Origin: RBG-16-64-43 sp035288225
GTDB taxonomy: Bacteria; Chloroflexota; Anaerolineae; Anaerolineales; RBG-16-64-43
NCBI GenBank assembly: GCA_035288225.1
Contig: DATEAT010000105.1
Coordinates: forward strand, 1 to 22,527
Length of the DNA: 22,527 nt
Reading direction: 5' to 3'
In this document: positions 13,863 through 22,116 of the stretch, piece by piece
Layout: every line of letters begins with the position of its first letter
How positions within the stretch are numbered: the stretch's first letter is position 1
Made by a program: the position numbers and the translations under genes
The notes under the pieces: generated by a model
Told to the model about the DNA's origin: nothing
Database searches by the model: none
What the model saw: only the letters and a program-made list of their open reading frames with translations

Positions 13863-14891
13863 ATGAAGGCGGCATTCTTCGAGTCCCACGGCGGGCCAGA
13901 GGTCATCCAGGTCGGCGAACAGCCGCTGCCTGAGCCGCGCACCGGCGAAGTAGTCGTTCACCTGCGCGCCGCTGCGCTAAATCACATGGACTTGTGGGTG
14001 CGCAACGGCTGGCCGGGCATCAAGCTGGTCTACCCGCACATCTCCGGAGCGGATGGCGCGGGGGAGATCCATGCACTGGGGCCCGGCGTCGAGGGGTGGT
14101 CGCTTGGCGAGCGCGTGGTGATCGACAGCGTGCTCAGCGATGGCACCTGCGAGTTCTGCCTGCGCGGTGAAGACAACTGCTGTGCGGATTGGCACCTGCT
14201 GGGCGAAAGCGTGCGCGGCACGCTGGCGGAGTATGCCGCGGTGCCGGCCCGCAACCTGCTGCGCCTGCCCGAACACGTGAACTTCGAGGCCGCGGCCGCC
14301 GCGGCGCTGGTGTTCCACACCGCGTGGCACTCCCTGATCACCCGCGGCGCCCTGCATGGCGGTGAGAGCGTCCTCATCGTCGGCGCCTCCGGCGGGGTCA
14401 ACACGGCCAGCATCCAGATCGCACGGCTGGTCGGCGCGCAGGTGCTGGTCGTGGGCTCAAGCGCGGCCAAGCTTGAGCGGGCGCGCGCCCTCGGCGCGCA
14501 GGTTCTCATTGACCGCTCGCAGGAGCCCGATTGGTCGCGGACGGTTTACCACCAGACGGGCAAGCGCGGGGTGGATGTGGTGGTGGACAACGTCGGCACC
14601 ACCTTCCCCCTCAGCTTTCGCGCGCTGCGCAAGGGCGGCCGTCTGCTCACCGTGGGCAACACGGGCGGCCCCAAATTCGAGATCGATAATCGTTTCGTCT
14701 TCGGCAAGCATCTCAGCGTGCTCGGTTCCACGATGGGCACGCGCGCCGACTTCGATCAAGTCATGGGGCTGGTTTTCGAGGGCCGCCTTCGGCCAGTGAT
14801 CGACCGGGTGTACCCGCTGGACGAGGTTCGCCAGGCCGAGGCCCGCCTGGACCACGATGAGCAATTCGGCAAGATTGTGCTCATCCCCTAA
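13863..14891 (+). CDS. MDR-superfamily oxidoreductase (quinone-reductase/ADH-like)
   Basis: A 342-residue NAD(P)H-dependent medium-chain dehydrogenase/reductase. The N-terminal GroES-like domain starts MKAAFFESHGGPEV, and the Rossmann loop is VGASGGVNTASIQIA (173-187). A structural zinc lobe is present as D93-x2-C96-x2-C99-x7-C107, with Asp replacing the usual first Cys. Catalytic zinc ligands appear absent: the first ligand position reads ALNHMDL and the third lies in FHTAW. It therefore looks like a quinone oxidoreductase or enoyl reductase rather than a true alcohol dehydrogenase. ATG 13863 is preferred over an in-frame ATG at 13830, because MDR proteins begin at MKAAFF. It lies 42 bases after the glycosyltransferase. 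The substrate is unknown. Confidence 0.88.
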   Translation: MKAAFFESHGGPEVIQVGEQPLPEPRTGEVVVHLRAAALNHMDLWVRNGWPGIKLVYPHISGADGAGEIHALGPGVEGWSLGERVVIDSVLSDGTCEFCLRGEDNCCADWHLLGESVRGTLAEYAAVPARNLLRLPEHVNFEAAAAAALVFHTAWHSLITRGALHGGESVLIVGASGGVNTASIQIARLVGAQVLVVGSSAAKLERARALGAQVLIDRSQEPDWSRTVYHQTGKRGVDVVVDNVGTTFPLSFRALRKGGRLLTVGNTGGPKFEIDNRFVFGKHLSVLGSTMGTRADFDQVMGLVFEGRLRPVIDRVYPLDEVRQAEARLDHDEQFGKIVLIP

Positions 14892-14915
14892 CGACACACG
14901 GGACATCGTGACAGA

Positions 14916-15338
14916 ATGAACTCGGGCATCCGCATGCGGCGCCCATGGCGCGTAACGCTTGTGGCCTGGGTTGTGTTCCTCTTTGCAGCGACCCAGGCTG
15001 TTCGCGCGTGGCAGGCGTGGACACAGCACGCACTGCTGGCCAGCCTGCCGCTGCCCGTGACGCCCGCCTTCTGGATTGCCAGCGGCCTCATTTGGGCGGC
15101 GGCCGCCATAGCCGCGGCCTGCGGCCTGTGGCGCATGCACCGCTGGGGGGCATTGCTCACGGTGATCGGCGCCCCGCTGCACCTTGCCAGCTGGGTTGCA
15201 GAGCGCTGGCTGTGGGGGCGCACGCCCGACAGCCTGATGAGCCTGCCCTTCGCCACCGGCGTGCATGCTGCCGGAGTCATTCTCATCCTGGCCATCGTCC
15301 TTGCGCCCGGTACCATGCGGCGCTTCACGAGGAGTTGA
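14916..15338 (+). CDS. Small four-helix membrane protein, unknown function
   Basis: A 140-residue integral membrane protein I do not recognise. Predicted helices lie near 12-30, 50-72, 77-95 and 110-131, with short basic ends (RMRRPWR, RRFTRS). This resembles DoxX- or DUF-type small membrane proteins, but no diagnostic motif is seen. No charged residues lie within the helices, so a channel or quinone-linked role is not supported. It starts 24 bases after the oxidoreductase and ends two bases before the carboxyltransferase, so it is surely co-transcribed and likely coupled. The ribosome binding site of the carboxyltransferase lies inside its last codons. Confidence 0.75.
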   Translation: MNSGIRMRRPWRVTLVAWVVFLFAATQAVRAWQAWTQHALLASLPLPVTPAFWIASGLIWAAAAIAAACGLWRMHRWGALLTVIGAPLHLASWVAERWLWGRTPDSLMSLPFATGVHAAGVILILAIVLAPGTMRRFTRS

Positions 15339-15340
15339 AC

Positions 15341-16891
15341 ATGGATTTCGATTCAAGCCGCAAGCTCTTGCGTCAGTTCCGCGAACAAGCCTTGCTGGGC
15401 GGCGGACAGGAACGCATTGATGCGCAGCACAAGCGCGGACGCCTCACCGCCCGTGAACGCCTGGACCTGTTGCTCGACAAGGGATCCTTCCACGAAGTGG
15501 ATGCCTTCGTCACCCACCGCACGCACGAGTTCGGCCTGGAGAACCAGAAGTTCCTCGGCGACGGGGTGGTGACGGGCTGGGGCACCATCGACGGGCGCTT
15601 GGTTTACGTCTTCTCGCAGGATTTCACCGTGTTCGGCGGCAGCCTGGGCGAGGTGCACGCCGAGAAGATCTGCAAGATCATGGACATGGCCCTCAAGAAC
15701 GGGGCGCCGCTCATCGGCCTCAACGATTCCGGTGGGGCGCGCATCCAGGAGGGAGTCGTCTCGCTCGGCGGCTATGCCGATATCTTCTTGCGCAACACGC
15801 TGGCCTCCGGCGTCATTCCACAAATCAGCGCCATCATGGGTCCGTGCGCCGGCGGCGCAGTGTACTCGCCGGCGCTCACTGATTTCATTTTTATGGTGCG
15901 CGATTCCTCATACATGTTCGTCACCGGCCCGGATGTGGTCAAGGCCGTCACCCACGAAGAGGTGAGCTTCGAAGACCTGGGGGGTGCAAGTGTGCACAGC
16001 TCGCTGTCCGGCGTGGCCCACATGGTGGGCGATAACGAGGCCGATTGCCTGTACCTCATCCGCAAGATGCTCGCCTTTCTGCCGCAGAACAACATGGAGG
16101 ACCCGCCCAGCCTGGCCACGCGCGACGACCCGCTGCGCACCGAGATGGCGCTGGACAGCATCATCCCCGAAGACCCCTCGCGCCCGTACGACATGCGCGA
16201 CATCCTGCGGCTGATCGTCGACGACGGGGTGTTGCTCGAGGTGCAGGAGCATTTTGCCGCCAATATCGTGATCGGTTTCGCCCGCCTGGGTACCCACGCG
16301 GTGGGTTTGGTGGCCAACCAACCGGCGGTGCTGGCCGGCGTGCTGGATATCAACGCCTCCGAGAAAGCCGCACGGTTTGTGCGTTTCTGCGATGCGTTCA
16401 ACATCCCCATCATCACCTTCGTCGACGTTCCCGGCTTCCTGCCCGGTACGGCGCAGGAACATGGCGGCATCATTCGCGCCGGGGCCAAACTGCTTTTTGC
16501 ATACTGCGAGGCCACCGTCCCCAAGATCACTCTCATCACGCGCAAAGCCTACGGCGGTGCCTATGATGTGATGTCGTCCAAACATATCCGCGGCGACTTG
16601 AACCTGGCCTGGCCGACGGCCGAGATCGCCGTCATGGGGCCGGAAGGTGCGATCAATATCATCTTCCGCCGCGAATTGAACGAGTCCACCGACCCGGCGG
16701 CGCGCAGGGCGGAACTCGTCCAGGAGTATCGCGACCGGTTCGCCAACCCGTTTGTGGCCGCCTCGCGCGGTTACCTGGACGACATCATCGAACCCCACGA
16801 AACCCGGCCGCGGTTGATTAACGCGCTGCACATGCTCAGCAACAAGCGCGACGTCAACCCGTCCAAGAAGCACGGCTGCATCCCGCTGTGA
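15341..16891 (+). CDS. pccB: Propionyl-CoA carboxylase carboxyltransferase (beta) subunit
   Basis: The 516-residue subunit transfers carboxyl from carboxybiotin to acyl-CoA, here probably propionyl-CoA to methylmalonyl-CoA. Two crotonase-fold halves are seen: GPCAGGAVYSPALTDF (167-182) and TFVDVPGFLPGTAQEHGGII form the oxyanion and biotin sites, and the end is KKHGCIPL, close to the family's KKHGNIPL. Asp409 in GGAYDVM sits where Asp422 of Streptomyces coelicolor PccB favours propionyl-CoA (alignment from memory). A decarboxylase role is less likely because biotin carboxylase follows. ATG 15341 has GAGGAG six bases upstream, although the frame is open from 14945. Its stop overlaps the next gene by four bases (GTGA). 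Confidence 0.94.
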   Translation: MDFDSSRKLLRQFREQALLGGGQERIDAQHKRGRLTARERLDLLLDKGSFHEVDAFVTHRTHEFGLENQKFLGDGVVTGWGTIDGRLVYVFSQDFTVFGGSLGEVHAEKICKIMDMALKNGAPLIGLNDSGGARIQEGVVSLGGYADIFLRNTLASGVIPQISAIMGPCAGGAVYSPALTDFIFMVRDSSYMFVTGPDVVKAVTHEEVSFEDLGGASVHSSLSGVAHMVGDNEADCLYLIRKMLAFLPQNNMEDPPSLATRDDPLRTEMALDSIIPEDPSRPYDMRDILRLIVDDGVLLEVQEHFAANIVIGFARLGTHAVGLVANQPAVLAGVLDINASEKAARFVRFCDAFNIPIITFVDVPGFLPGTAQEHGGIIRAGAKLLFAYCEATVPKITLITRKAYGGAYDVMSSKHIRGDLNLAWPTAEIAVMGPEGAINIIFRRELNESTDPAARRAELVQEYRDRFANPFVAASRGYLDDIIEPHETRPRLINALHMLSNKRDVNPSKKHGCIPL

Positions 16892-17649
16892 TCGCCGAGG
16901 TCAACGGCCATTCACTTTATTGCGAAACCCATGGCCCACCCGACGGGCCGTGGGTGGTGGCGTTGCATCACGGGCTCGGTGCGGTGCCCGCCTGGTCCGG
17001 CCAGATCCCGGCCCTCTCACAGGCCGGCTTTCGCGTGCTGGCTTACGACCGCTGGGGCTACGGGCGATCCGCAGACCGCGCGGATTTGCCACTGGATTAT
17101 CTCGACCAGGAGCCCGAGGATCTGGGCGATCTAATGGATGTGCTTGCCATACGGCAGGCACATCTGCTGGGGCATTCCGACGGCGGCACGATCGCCCTGC
17201 TCTTCGCCGCGCGCTATCCGCAGCGCGTGTTGCGCATGGTCGTGGCGGCAGCGCACATCTACAACGAAGAGGTGGGGCGCGAGGGCCTGCGCCAGACGCG
17301 TAACCGCTACCAGCGCGAGGCGCCCTTTCGCGAGGTATTCCAGGCAATGCACGGCGAGCGCAGCGATCGCGTGGTACTGCGCTGGCTCGACCGCTGGCTG
17401 ACCGAAGACACGACGCAACTGGAAATGCGCGCCGTGCTGAGTGAGATTGGCGCGCCGACGCTTGTCATCCAGGGCGAACTCGACGAGTTCGCTTCGCTCC
17501 AACATGCGCGCGATATTGCGGCCGGCATTCGCGGCGCTGAACTGTGGCTGATCCCCGGTTGCCGCCATAACCCAAACCTGGAACGAACCACGGAGTTCAA
17601 CACGCGGGTGATAGAATTCTTGGCCCGACCTGACCCTGCAGCCGCATAG
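16888..17649 (+). CDS. Alpha/beta hydrolase of unknown substrate
   Basis: A 253-residue alpha/beta-hydrolase. The triad is Ser97 in GHSDGG, Asp199 in GELDEF and His227 in GCRHNP. The oxyanion loop is HHGLG (27-31), and the lid region is about 125-180, rich in Arg and Glu. It starts with GTG overlapping the carboxyltransferase stop (GTGA), so translation is coupled. It sits between the two catalytic subunits of the carboxylase, 42 bases before the biotin carboxylase. Related proteins include esterases, thioesterases and C-C hydrolases. A role as an acyl-CoA or methylmalonyl-CoA thioesterase would fit the position but is inference only. Confidence 0.87.
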   Translation: MIAEVNGHSLYCETHGPPDGPWVVALHHGLGAVPAWSGQIPALSQAGFRVLAYDRWGYGRSADRADLPLDYLDQEPEDLGDLMDVLAIRQAHLLGHSDGGTIALLFAARYPQRVLRMVVAAAHIYNEEVGREGLRQTRNRYQREAPFREVFQAMHGERSDRVVLRWLDRWLTEDTTQLEMRAVLSEIGAPTLVIQGELDEFASLQHARDIAAGIRGAELWLIPGCRHNPNLERTTEFNTRVIEFLARPDPAAA

Positions 17650-17691
17650 CATCGCAGCGGGTGCCGGCGGGACCGATCGACCTGGAGAGGT

Positions 17692-19206
17692 ATGTTCAAG
17701 AAGGTGTTGATAGCAAATCGCGGTGAGATTGCGGTGCGCATCCTGCGTGCCTGCCGCGAATTGGGTCTGCAGACGGTCGCCGTTTTTTCAGAGGCCGACC
17801 GCCAGGCCCTGCACGTGCGCTACGCCGACGAGGCCTATCTGCTTGGCCCGGCGCCCGCGCGCGAGTCCTACCTGCGCATGGACCGTCTGCTCGATATTGC
17901 GCGCCGTTGCGAAGCGGACGCCATCCATCCCGGTTACGGGTTCCTGGCCGAACGCGAGGATTTCGCGCTCGCCTGCGAAGCGGCCGGTATCACCTTCATC
18001 GGGCCGCGCCCATCCGCCATTGCTGCCATGGGCGATAAGATGGCCGCACGCAACACCGTCTCGCGGGCCGGCATCCCCGTGGTGCCGGGCACCGAGGGCG
18101 AAGGCGACTTGAGCGACGAGGCGCTCATCGCGATCGCCCCGAAGATCGGTTTTCCATTGTTGATCAAGGCCACCTCCGGCGGCGGCGGCAAAGGCATGCG
18201 CATTGTCGAGTCGCAGGAAGATTTGCCCGGCCTGCTGCACGCCGCGCGGCGCGAGGCCGAGGCGGCTTTCGGCGACGGCAAGGTCTATCTCGAGAAGGTG
18301 ATTCACGCCGCACGGCACATCGAATTCCAGATCCTGGCCGATGCAGAAGGGAATGTGATTCACCTGGGCGAGCGCGAATGCTCGCTGCAGCGCCGACATC
18401 AGAAGCTTCTGGAGGAATCGCCTTCGCCCTTCATCGGTGCGAACGAGGAACTGCGCCAGCGGATGGGCGAGGTCGCCTGCCGCGCGGCCGCCAGCGTCAA
18501 CTACCTCAATGCGGGCACGATCGAATTCCTGGTGGACCATGATCGCAATTTCTTCTTCCTCGAAATGAACACCCGCCTGCAGGTGGAGCATCCGGTGACC
18601 GAGATGGCCACCGGCATCGACATCGTCAAAGAACAGATACGCATTGCGCGCGGCCGCCGCTTGCGCTACACCCAGGCCGAGGTCCGGTTCAACGGCTGGG
18701 CCATCGAGTGCCGCATCAACGCCGAGGACCCGTACAACAACTTTATGCCCTCCGTCGGGGTGCTGTCGAACGTGCTCATGCCCACCGGCCCCGGGGTGCG
18801 CGTCGACACCTGCGCTTATCCGGGGATGGAGGTAACGCCTTATTACGACTCGCTGCTCTCGAAGCTCATCACCTGGGGCGAATCACGAGCCGAGGCTATC
18901 CTGCGCATGCGCCGGGCGCTGGAGGAGTATCGCCTGATCGGCGTCAAGAACAACATTCCCTTCCACCAGGCGCTGCTCGACTCGCATCGCTTCATGGCCG
19001 GTAGTTTCGATACGCGCTTCGTCGAGGATCGCTTTTCCATCGACGACACGCAAGACGGCCGCGAGGTGCATCCGGAGGTGGCCGCCATCCTGGCCACCCT
19101 CGTGGCCCACCATCAGACCCAACTTTCGGCCCAGCTCGTTCAGCGCGGCCAGCGGGATACCAGCAACTGGAAATGGATCGGCCGCTGGGAGCGCATGCAG
19201 CGCTAG
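17692..19206 (+). CDS. accC: Biotin carboxylase subunit of acyl-CoA carboxylase
   Basis: The 504-residue enzyme carboxylates biotin on the carrier protein using ATP and bicarbonate. It begins MFKKVLIANRGEIAVR. The ATP-grasp residues are Lys116, Lys159, the glycine loop TSGGGGKGMR (161-170) and His209. Glu278, Glu291, Asn293, Arg295 and Glu299 form the metal and bicarbonate site (FFLEMNTRLQVEHPVTE). It is about 55 residues longer than E. coli AccC, with a C-terminal extension like that of propionyl-CoA carboxylase alpha but without the carrier domain. ATG 17692 follows GGAGAGG. The carrier gene starts 11 bases after the stop. Operon context makes it part of the propionyl-CoA carboxylase; it could also serve acetyl-CoA carboxylase. 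Confidence 0.96.
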   Translation: MFKKVLIANRGEIAVRILRACRELGLQTVAVFSEADRQALHVRYADEAYLLGPAPARESYLRMDRLLDIARRCEADAIHPGYGFLAEREDFALACEAAGITFIGPRPSAIAAMGDKMAARNTVSRAGIPVVPGTEGEGDLSDEALIAIAPKIGFPLLIKATSGGGGKGMRIVESQEDLPGLLHAARREAEAAFGDGKVYLEKVIHAARHIEFQILADAEGNVIHLGERECSLQRRHQKLLEESPSPFIGANEELRQRMGEVACRAAASVNYLNAGTIEFLVDHDRNFFFLEMNTRLQVEHPVTEMATGIDIVKEQIRIARGRRLRYTQAEVRFNGWAIECRINAEDPYNNFMPSVGVLSNVLMPTGPGVRVDTCAYPGMEVTPYYDSLLSKLITWGESRAEAILRMRRALEEYRLIGVKNNIPFHQALLDSHRFMAGSFDTRFVEDRFSIDDTQDGREVHPEVAAILATLVAHHQTQLSAQLVQRGQRDTSNWKWIGRWERMQR

Positions 19207-19217
19207 GCAGACTGGCC

Positions 19218-19715
19218 ATGAATTACATCACCACCGTCGGCGAACGCACGTACACCATCGAAATCAACGATGAGAACCACGTCACGCTCGACGGCGGGGT
19301 GTTGGAGGTGGATTGGCATCCGCTGCCGGGGCAACCCGTCTACTCTGTGCTGATCGACGGCCAGTCGTACGAGGCCTATGTGCTGCCCACCGAAGGCGGC
19401 TATCAGGTGCAAATGCGCGGCCTACTCTATGAAGTGCGCGTCGAAGACGAGCGCGAACTGCGCCTGCGCGCCGCCATGGAGCTGGACCTTCCCGCCAGCA
19501 GCGAATACCCGCTGCGCGCGCCGATGCCCGGGCTGGTGGCGGCCGTCCCCGTCAATGAAGGCCAAACGGTGGATAAGGGCACCGTCCTGATCGTGCTCGA
19601 GTCGATGAAAATGCAGAACGAGCTCAAGGCGCCGCGGGCGGGGCGGGTGGCTCACATTCGCGTGCGTGCCGGGCAGACGGTGGAACAGAATCAGACGCTG
19701 CTCATCGTCGAATAG
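19218..19715 (+). CDS. Biotin carboxyl carrier protein of acyl-CoA carboxylase
   Basis: The 165-residue carrier holds the swinging biotin that links the carboxylase and carboxyltransferase sites. The C-terminal biotinyl domain (about 97-165) has PLRAPMPGLV and the biotinylation motif ESMKMQNEL with Lys131, 34 residues from the end as usual. The N-terminal part (1-90) is a beta-rich region rather than the Ala/Pro linker of AccB. It resembles the BT-like region of fused carboxylase alpha chains and may contact the other subunits. The frame is open from 19173, but ATG 19218 avoids overlapping the biotin carboxylase. No strong ribosome binding site is visible, so coupling to the upstream gene is likely. 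Confidence 0.94.
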   Translation: MNYITTVGERTYTIEINDENHVTLDGGVLEVDWHPLPGQPVYSVLIDGQSYEAYVLPTEGGYQVQMRGLLYEVRVEDERELRLRAAMELDLPASSEYPLRAPMPGLVAAVPVNEGQTVDKGTVLIVLESMKMQNELKAPRAGRVAHIRVRAGQTVEQNQTLLIVE

Positions 19716-19754
19716 CACGAGGCTCCGCCCGCCCACCGCTCTCTGGCATTTGCG

Positions 19755-20387
19755 ATGACACCCCCAGCCGGCGCCCACCTCGAAATTGAAGTCAAGCTTC
19801 ATTTAGCGGACCTTGCCCCATTGCGTGCGGCACTCGCTGCCCGCGCCGCGCCGCGAGAGCAGCCTCGCATGCTCGAGGTCAACCTGCGCTTCGATACACC
19901 CGAGGGCACTCTGGCCCAGCGCCGCGAAATCCTGCGCTTGCGCCGCAGCCGCGACGTGCGTCTAACTCACAAGCGCCCCGCCCAACCGGCGGGCGAGCTG
20001 CTCGGCCGGCCCGAAGTCGAAGTGGTCGTTGAGGATTTCGATGCGACGCGCGAGGTGCTCGAGCGCTTAGGCTTTGTAGTCGTCGTGCGTTACGAAAAGT
20101 ACCGCGCGGTATACAATCTGGGGACGGTTCTGGTGGCCCTCGACGAGCTCCCCTTCGGTGCATTCGTAGAGCTTGAGGGACCATCGGCCCAGGCGCTCGA
20201 GCAGGCTGCTCGCGATCTCGGCCTTCCCTGGAACCAGGTCTTTCAAGGGAGCTACCTGAACATCTTCGATTGGCTGCGTGAAAACCGCGGACTGACCGCA
20301 CGCAACCTGACATTCGCAGAGTTCGCCGGCATCGAACTGGCCGACCTGGGCCTGCCGCAGAGCGCGGCAGAAATCGCGCACCGCTGA
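19755..20387 (+). CDS. CYTH-domain protein (CyaB/triphosphatase-like)
   Basis: A 210-residue CYTH enzyme, the family of class IV adenylate cyclases, thiamine triphosphatases and inorganic triphosphatases. The signature ExExK is Glu10, Glu12, Lys14. The tunnel residues are visible as Arg45/Asp47, Arg61/Arg63, Lys73 (LTHKRP), Glu87/Glu89, Lys115/Arg117, Asp130 and Glu139/Glu141. About 50 residues follow the barrel, including SYLNIFDWLRENRG, a helical tail common in CyaB-like members. It sits 39 bases after the biotin carrier and 11 before the mutase. A link to propionyl-CoA metabolism is not known to me. Whether it makes cAMP or cleaves a triphosphate cannot be told from sequence. Confidence 0.88.
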   Translation: MTPPAGAHLEIEVKLHLADLAPLRAALAARAAPREQPRMLEVNLRFDTPEGTLAQRREILRLRRSRDVRLTHKRPAQPAGELLGRPEVEVVVEDFDATREVLERLGFVVVVRYEKYRAVYNLGTVLVALDELPFGAFVELEGPSAQALEQAARDLGLPWNQVFQGSYLNIFDWLRENRGLTARNLTFAEFAGIELADLGLPQSAAEIAHR

Positions 20388-20398
20388 AGGCGGACCCC

Positions 20399-22069
20399 AT
20401 GACCGCTTCGCCCTTGGATCCACAACAGGAGTGGGAGGAGTCGATCCTCCAACCCTCGCTCAAGCGCCTGCCGGAGAGGCGCGAGGTTTTCCTCACCGCC
20501 TCCGGGATCCCGCTTGAACGCGTCTACTTGCCGGCCGCCTTGGATGAGGATTACCTCCGCCGCCTGGGATTCCCGGGCCAGGAGCCCTTCACCCGCGGCG
20601 TGCAACCCACCATGTACCGCGCGCGCCTGTGGACCATGCGTCAGTACGCCGGATTCGGCAGCGCGGAGGATTCCAACCGCCGCTACCGCTTCTTGCTCGC
20701 CCAGGGACAGACCGGGCTTTCGGTGGCGTTCGACCTGCCCACGCAGATCGGCCTGGACCCCGATCACCCGCTGGCCGCAGGCGAGGTGGGGCGAGTGGGG
20801 GTTTCGCTTTTCAGCCTTCCCGAGATGGAGCGCCTGGTGGAGGGCATTCCGCTCGAGAAGGTCAGTACCAGCATGACCATCAACGCGCCCGCCGCGATTC
20901 TGCTGGCGCTATACGTGGCCGCGGCCAAACGGCAGGGGGTCGAGGTGGGGCGGCTGCGTGGGACGGTGCAGAACGACATCCTCAAGGAATACATAGCCCG
21001 CGGCACCTACATCTTCCCGCCGGCACCCTCGATGCGCCTGGTGGCGGAGGTCATTCGCTACTGTCATGCCAACCTGCCGGAATGGAACACCATTTCCGTC
21101 TCCGGCTATCACATCCGCGAGGCCGGATCGGATGCGGTCCAAGAACTCGCCTTCACCCTGGCCAACGGCATCGCCTACGTCGAGGCGGCTTGCCAAGCCG
21201 GGCTGGCCGTAGACGAATTCGCACCGCAGTTGGCTTTCTTCTTCAACGCGCACAATCACCTGTTGGAGGAGGTCGCCAAGTTCCGCGCGGCGCGCCGCAT
21301 GTGGGCGCGCGTGATGCGCGAGCGCTTCGGCGCGCGCGACCCGCGATCGCTGATGCTGCGCTTCCACGCGCAGACCGGCGGCTCAACTCTCACCGCGCAA
21401 GAACCCGAGAACAACGTCGTTCGGGTGACGGTTCAAGCGCTGGCCGCGATCCTGGGCGGCGCGCAATCGCTGCACACCAACAGCCAGGATGAAGCGCTCG
21501 GCCTGCCCAGCCAGCATGCAGTGCACCTCGCGCTGCGCACCCAGCAGGTGCTGGCCCATGAATCGGGCGTTACCGACACCATCGACCCCTTGGCCGGCTC
21601 GTATGCACTTGAAGCGCTTACGGATGAAATCGAGCGCCGCGCGCTCGAGTACCTGCACACCATTGACGAGATGGGCGGGGCGCTCGCCGCGATTGAGCGA
21701 GGCTATCCGCAATCTCAAATCGAAGAGGCTGCCTACCAGGCGCAACGCGCGATCGAAAGCGGCGAGTCGCTTGTGGTGGGGGTGAATGCATTTGACGACA
21801 AGCCCGCGGCCGGCGGCCCGCCGCACGCGGTGATCGCCCCGCAGCCGGTGGACCCTACCCTCGAGAGCGGCCAGCGCGAGCGGCTTGCCCAGCTGCGCGC
21901 GGCGCGCGATGGCGCCCGGGCGGCCGAGCTGCTGGCGCGCGTCGAGCACGCGGCGCGCACGACGGAACCGCTCATGCCGCTCTTTGTGGAGGCGGTGGAA
22001 GCCGGAACCACGCTCGGTGAGATCTGCGATGTACTGCGAGGCGTGTGGGGAGAATACCGCCCCGCGTGA
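20399..22069 (+). CDS. mcmA: Methylmalonyl-CoA mutase, catalytic (large) subunit
   Basis: The 556-residue TIM-barrel subunit rearranges (R)-methylmalonyl-CoA to succinyl-CoA with adenosylcobalamin. Key motifs are TMYRARLWTMRQYAGFGSAE, SVAFDLPTQIGLD, TVQNDILKEYIARGTYIFPP, SVSGYHIREAG and SLHTNSQDEA. Tyr83, Gln191, Arg201 and His238 match Tyr89, Gln197, Arg207 and His244 of the Propionibacterium enzyme; the Tyr/Arg pair separates methylmalonyl-CoA mutase from isobutyryl-CoA (Phe/Gln) and 2-hydroxyisobutyryl-CoA (Ile/Gln) mutases. There is no DxHxxG cobalamin domain, so a separate small B12-binding subunit is required and must be encoded elsewhere. It starts 11 bases after the CYTH gene; its ribosome binding site is weak. 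Confidence 0.95.
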   Translation: MTASPLDPQQEWEESILQPSLKRLPERREVFLTASGIPLERVYLPAALDEDYLRRLGFPGQEPFTRGVQPTMYRARLWTMRQYAGFGSAEDSNRRYRFLLAQGQTGLSVAFDLPTQIGLDPDHPLAAGEVGRVGVSLFSLPEMERLVEGIPLEKVSTSMTINAPAAILLALYVAAAKRQGVEVGRLRGTVQNDILKEYIARGTYIFPPAPSMRLVAEVIRYCHANLPEWNTISVSGYHIREAGSDAVQELAFTLANGIAYVEAACQAGLAVDEFAPQLAFFFNAHNHLLEEVAKFRAARRMWARVMRERFGARDPRSLMLRFHAQTGGSTLTAQEPENNVVRVTVQALAAILGGAQSLHTNSQDEALGLPSQHAVHLALRTQQVLAHESGVTDTIDPLAGSYALEALTDEIERRALEYLHTIDEMGGALAAIERGYPQSQIEEAAYQAQRAIESGESLVVGVNAFDDKPAAGGPPHAVIAPQPVDPTLESGQRERLAQLRAARDGARAAELLARVEHAARTTEPLMPLFVEAVEAGTTLGEICDVLRGVWGEYRPA

Positions 22070-22116
22070 CATCTCGCGCACTCGGCCGCACTCACACGAT
22101 GGTTGAGGACTCAAAC

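Noticed and set aside
15341..16891. Sodium-pumping methylmalonyl-CoA decarboxylase alpha subunit
   Set aside because: A biotin carboxylase and carrier follow in the same operon, and no membrane beta subunit of a decarboxylase pump is present; the four-helix protein upstream is too small and unlike it.
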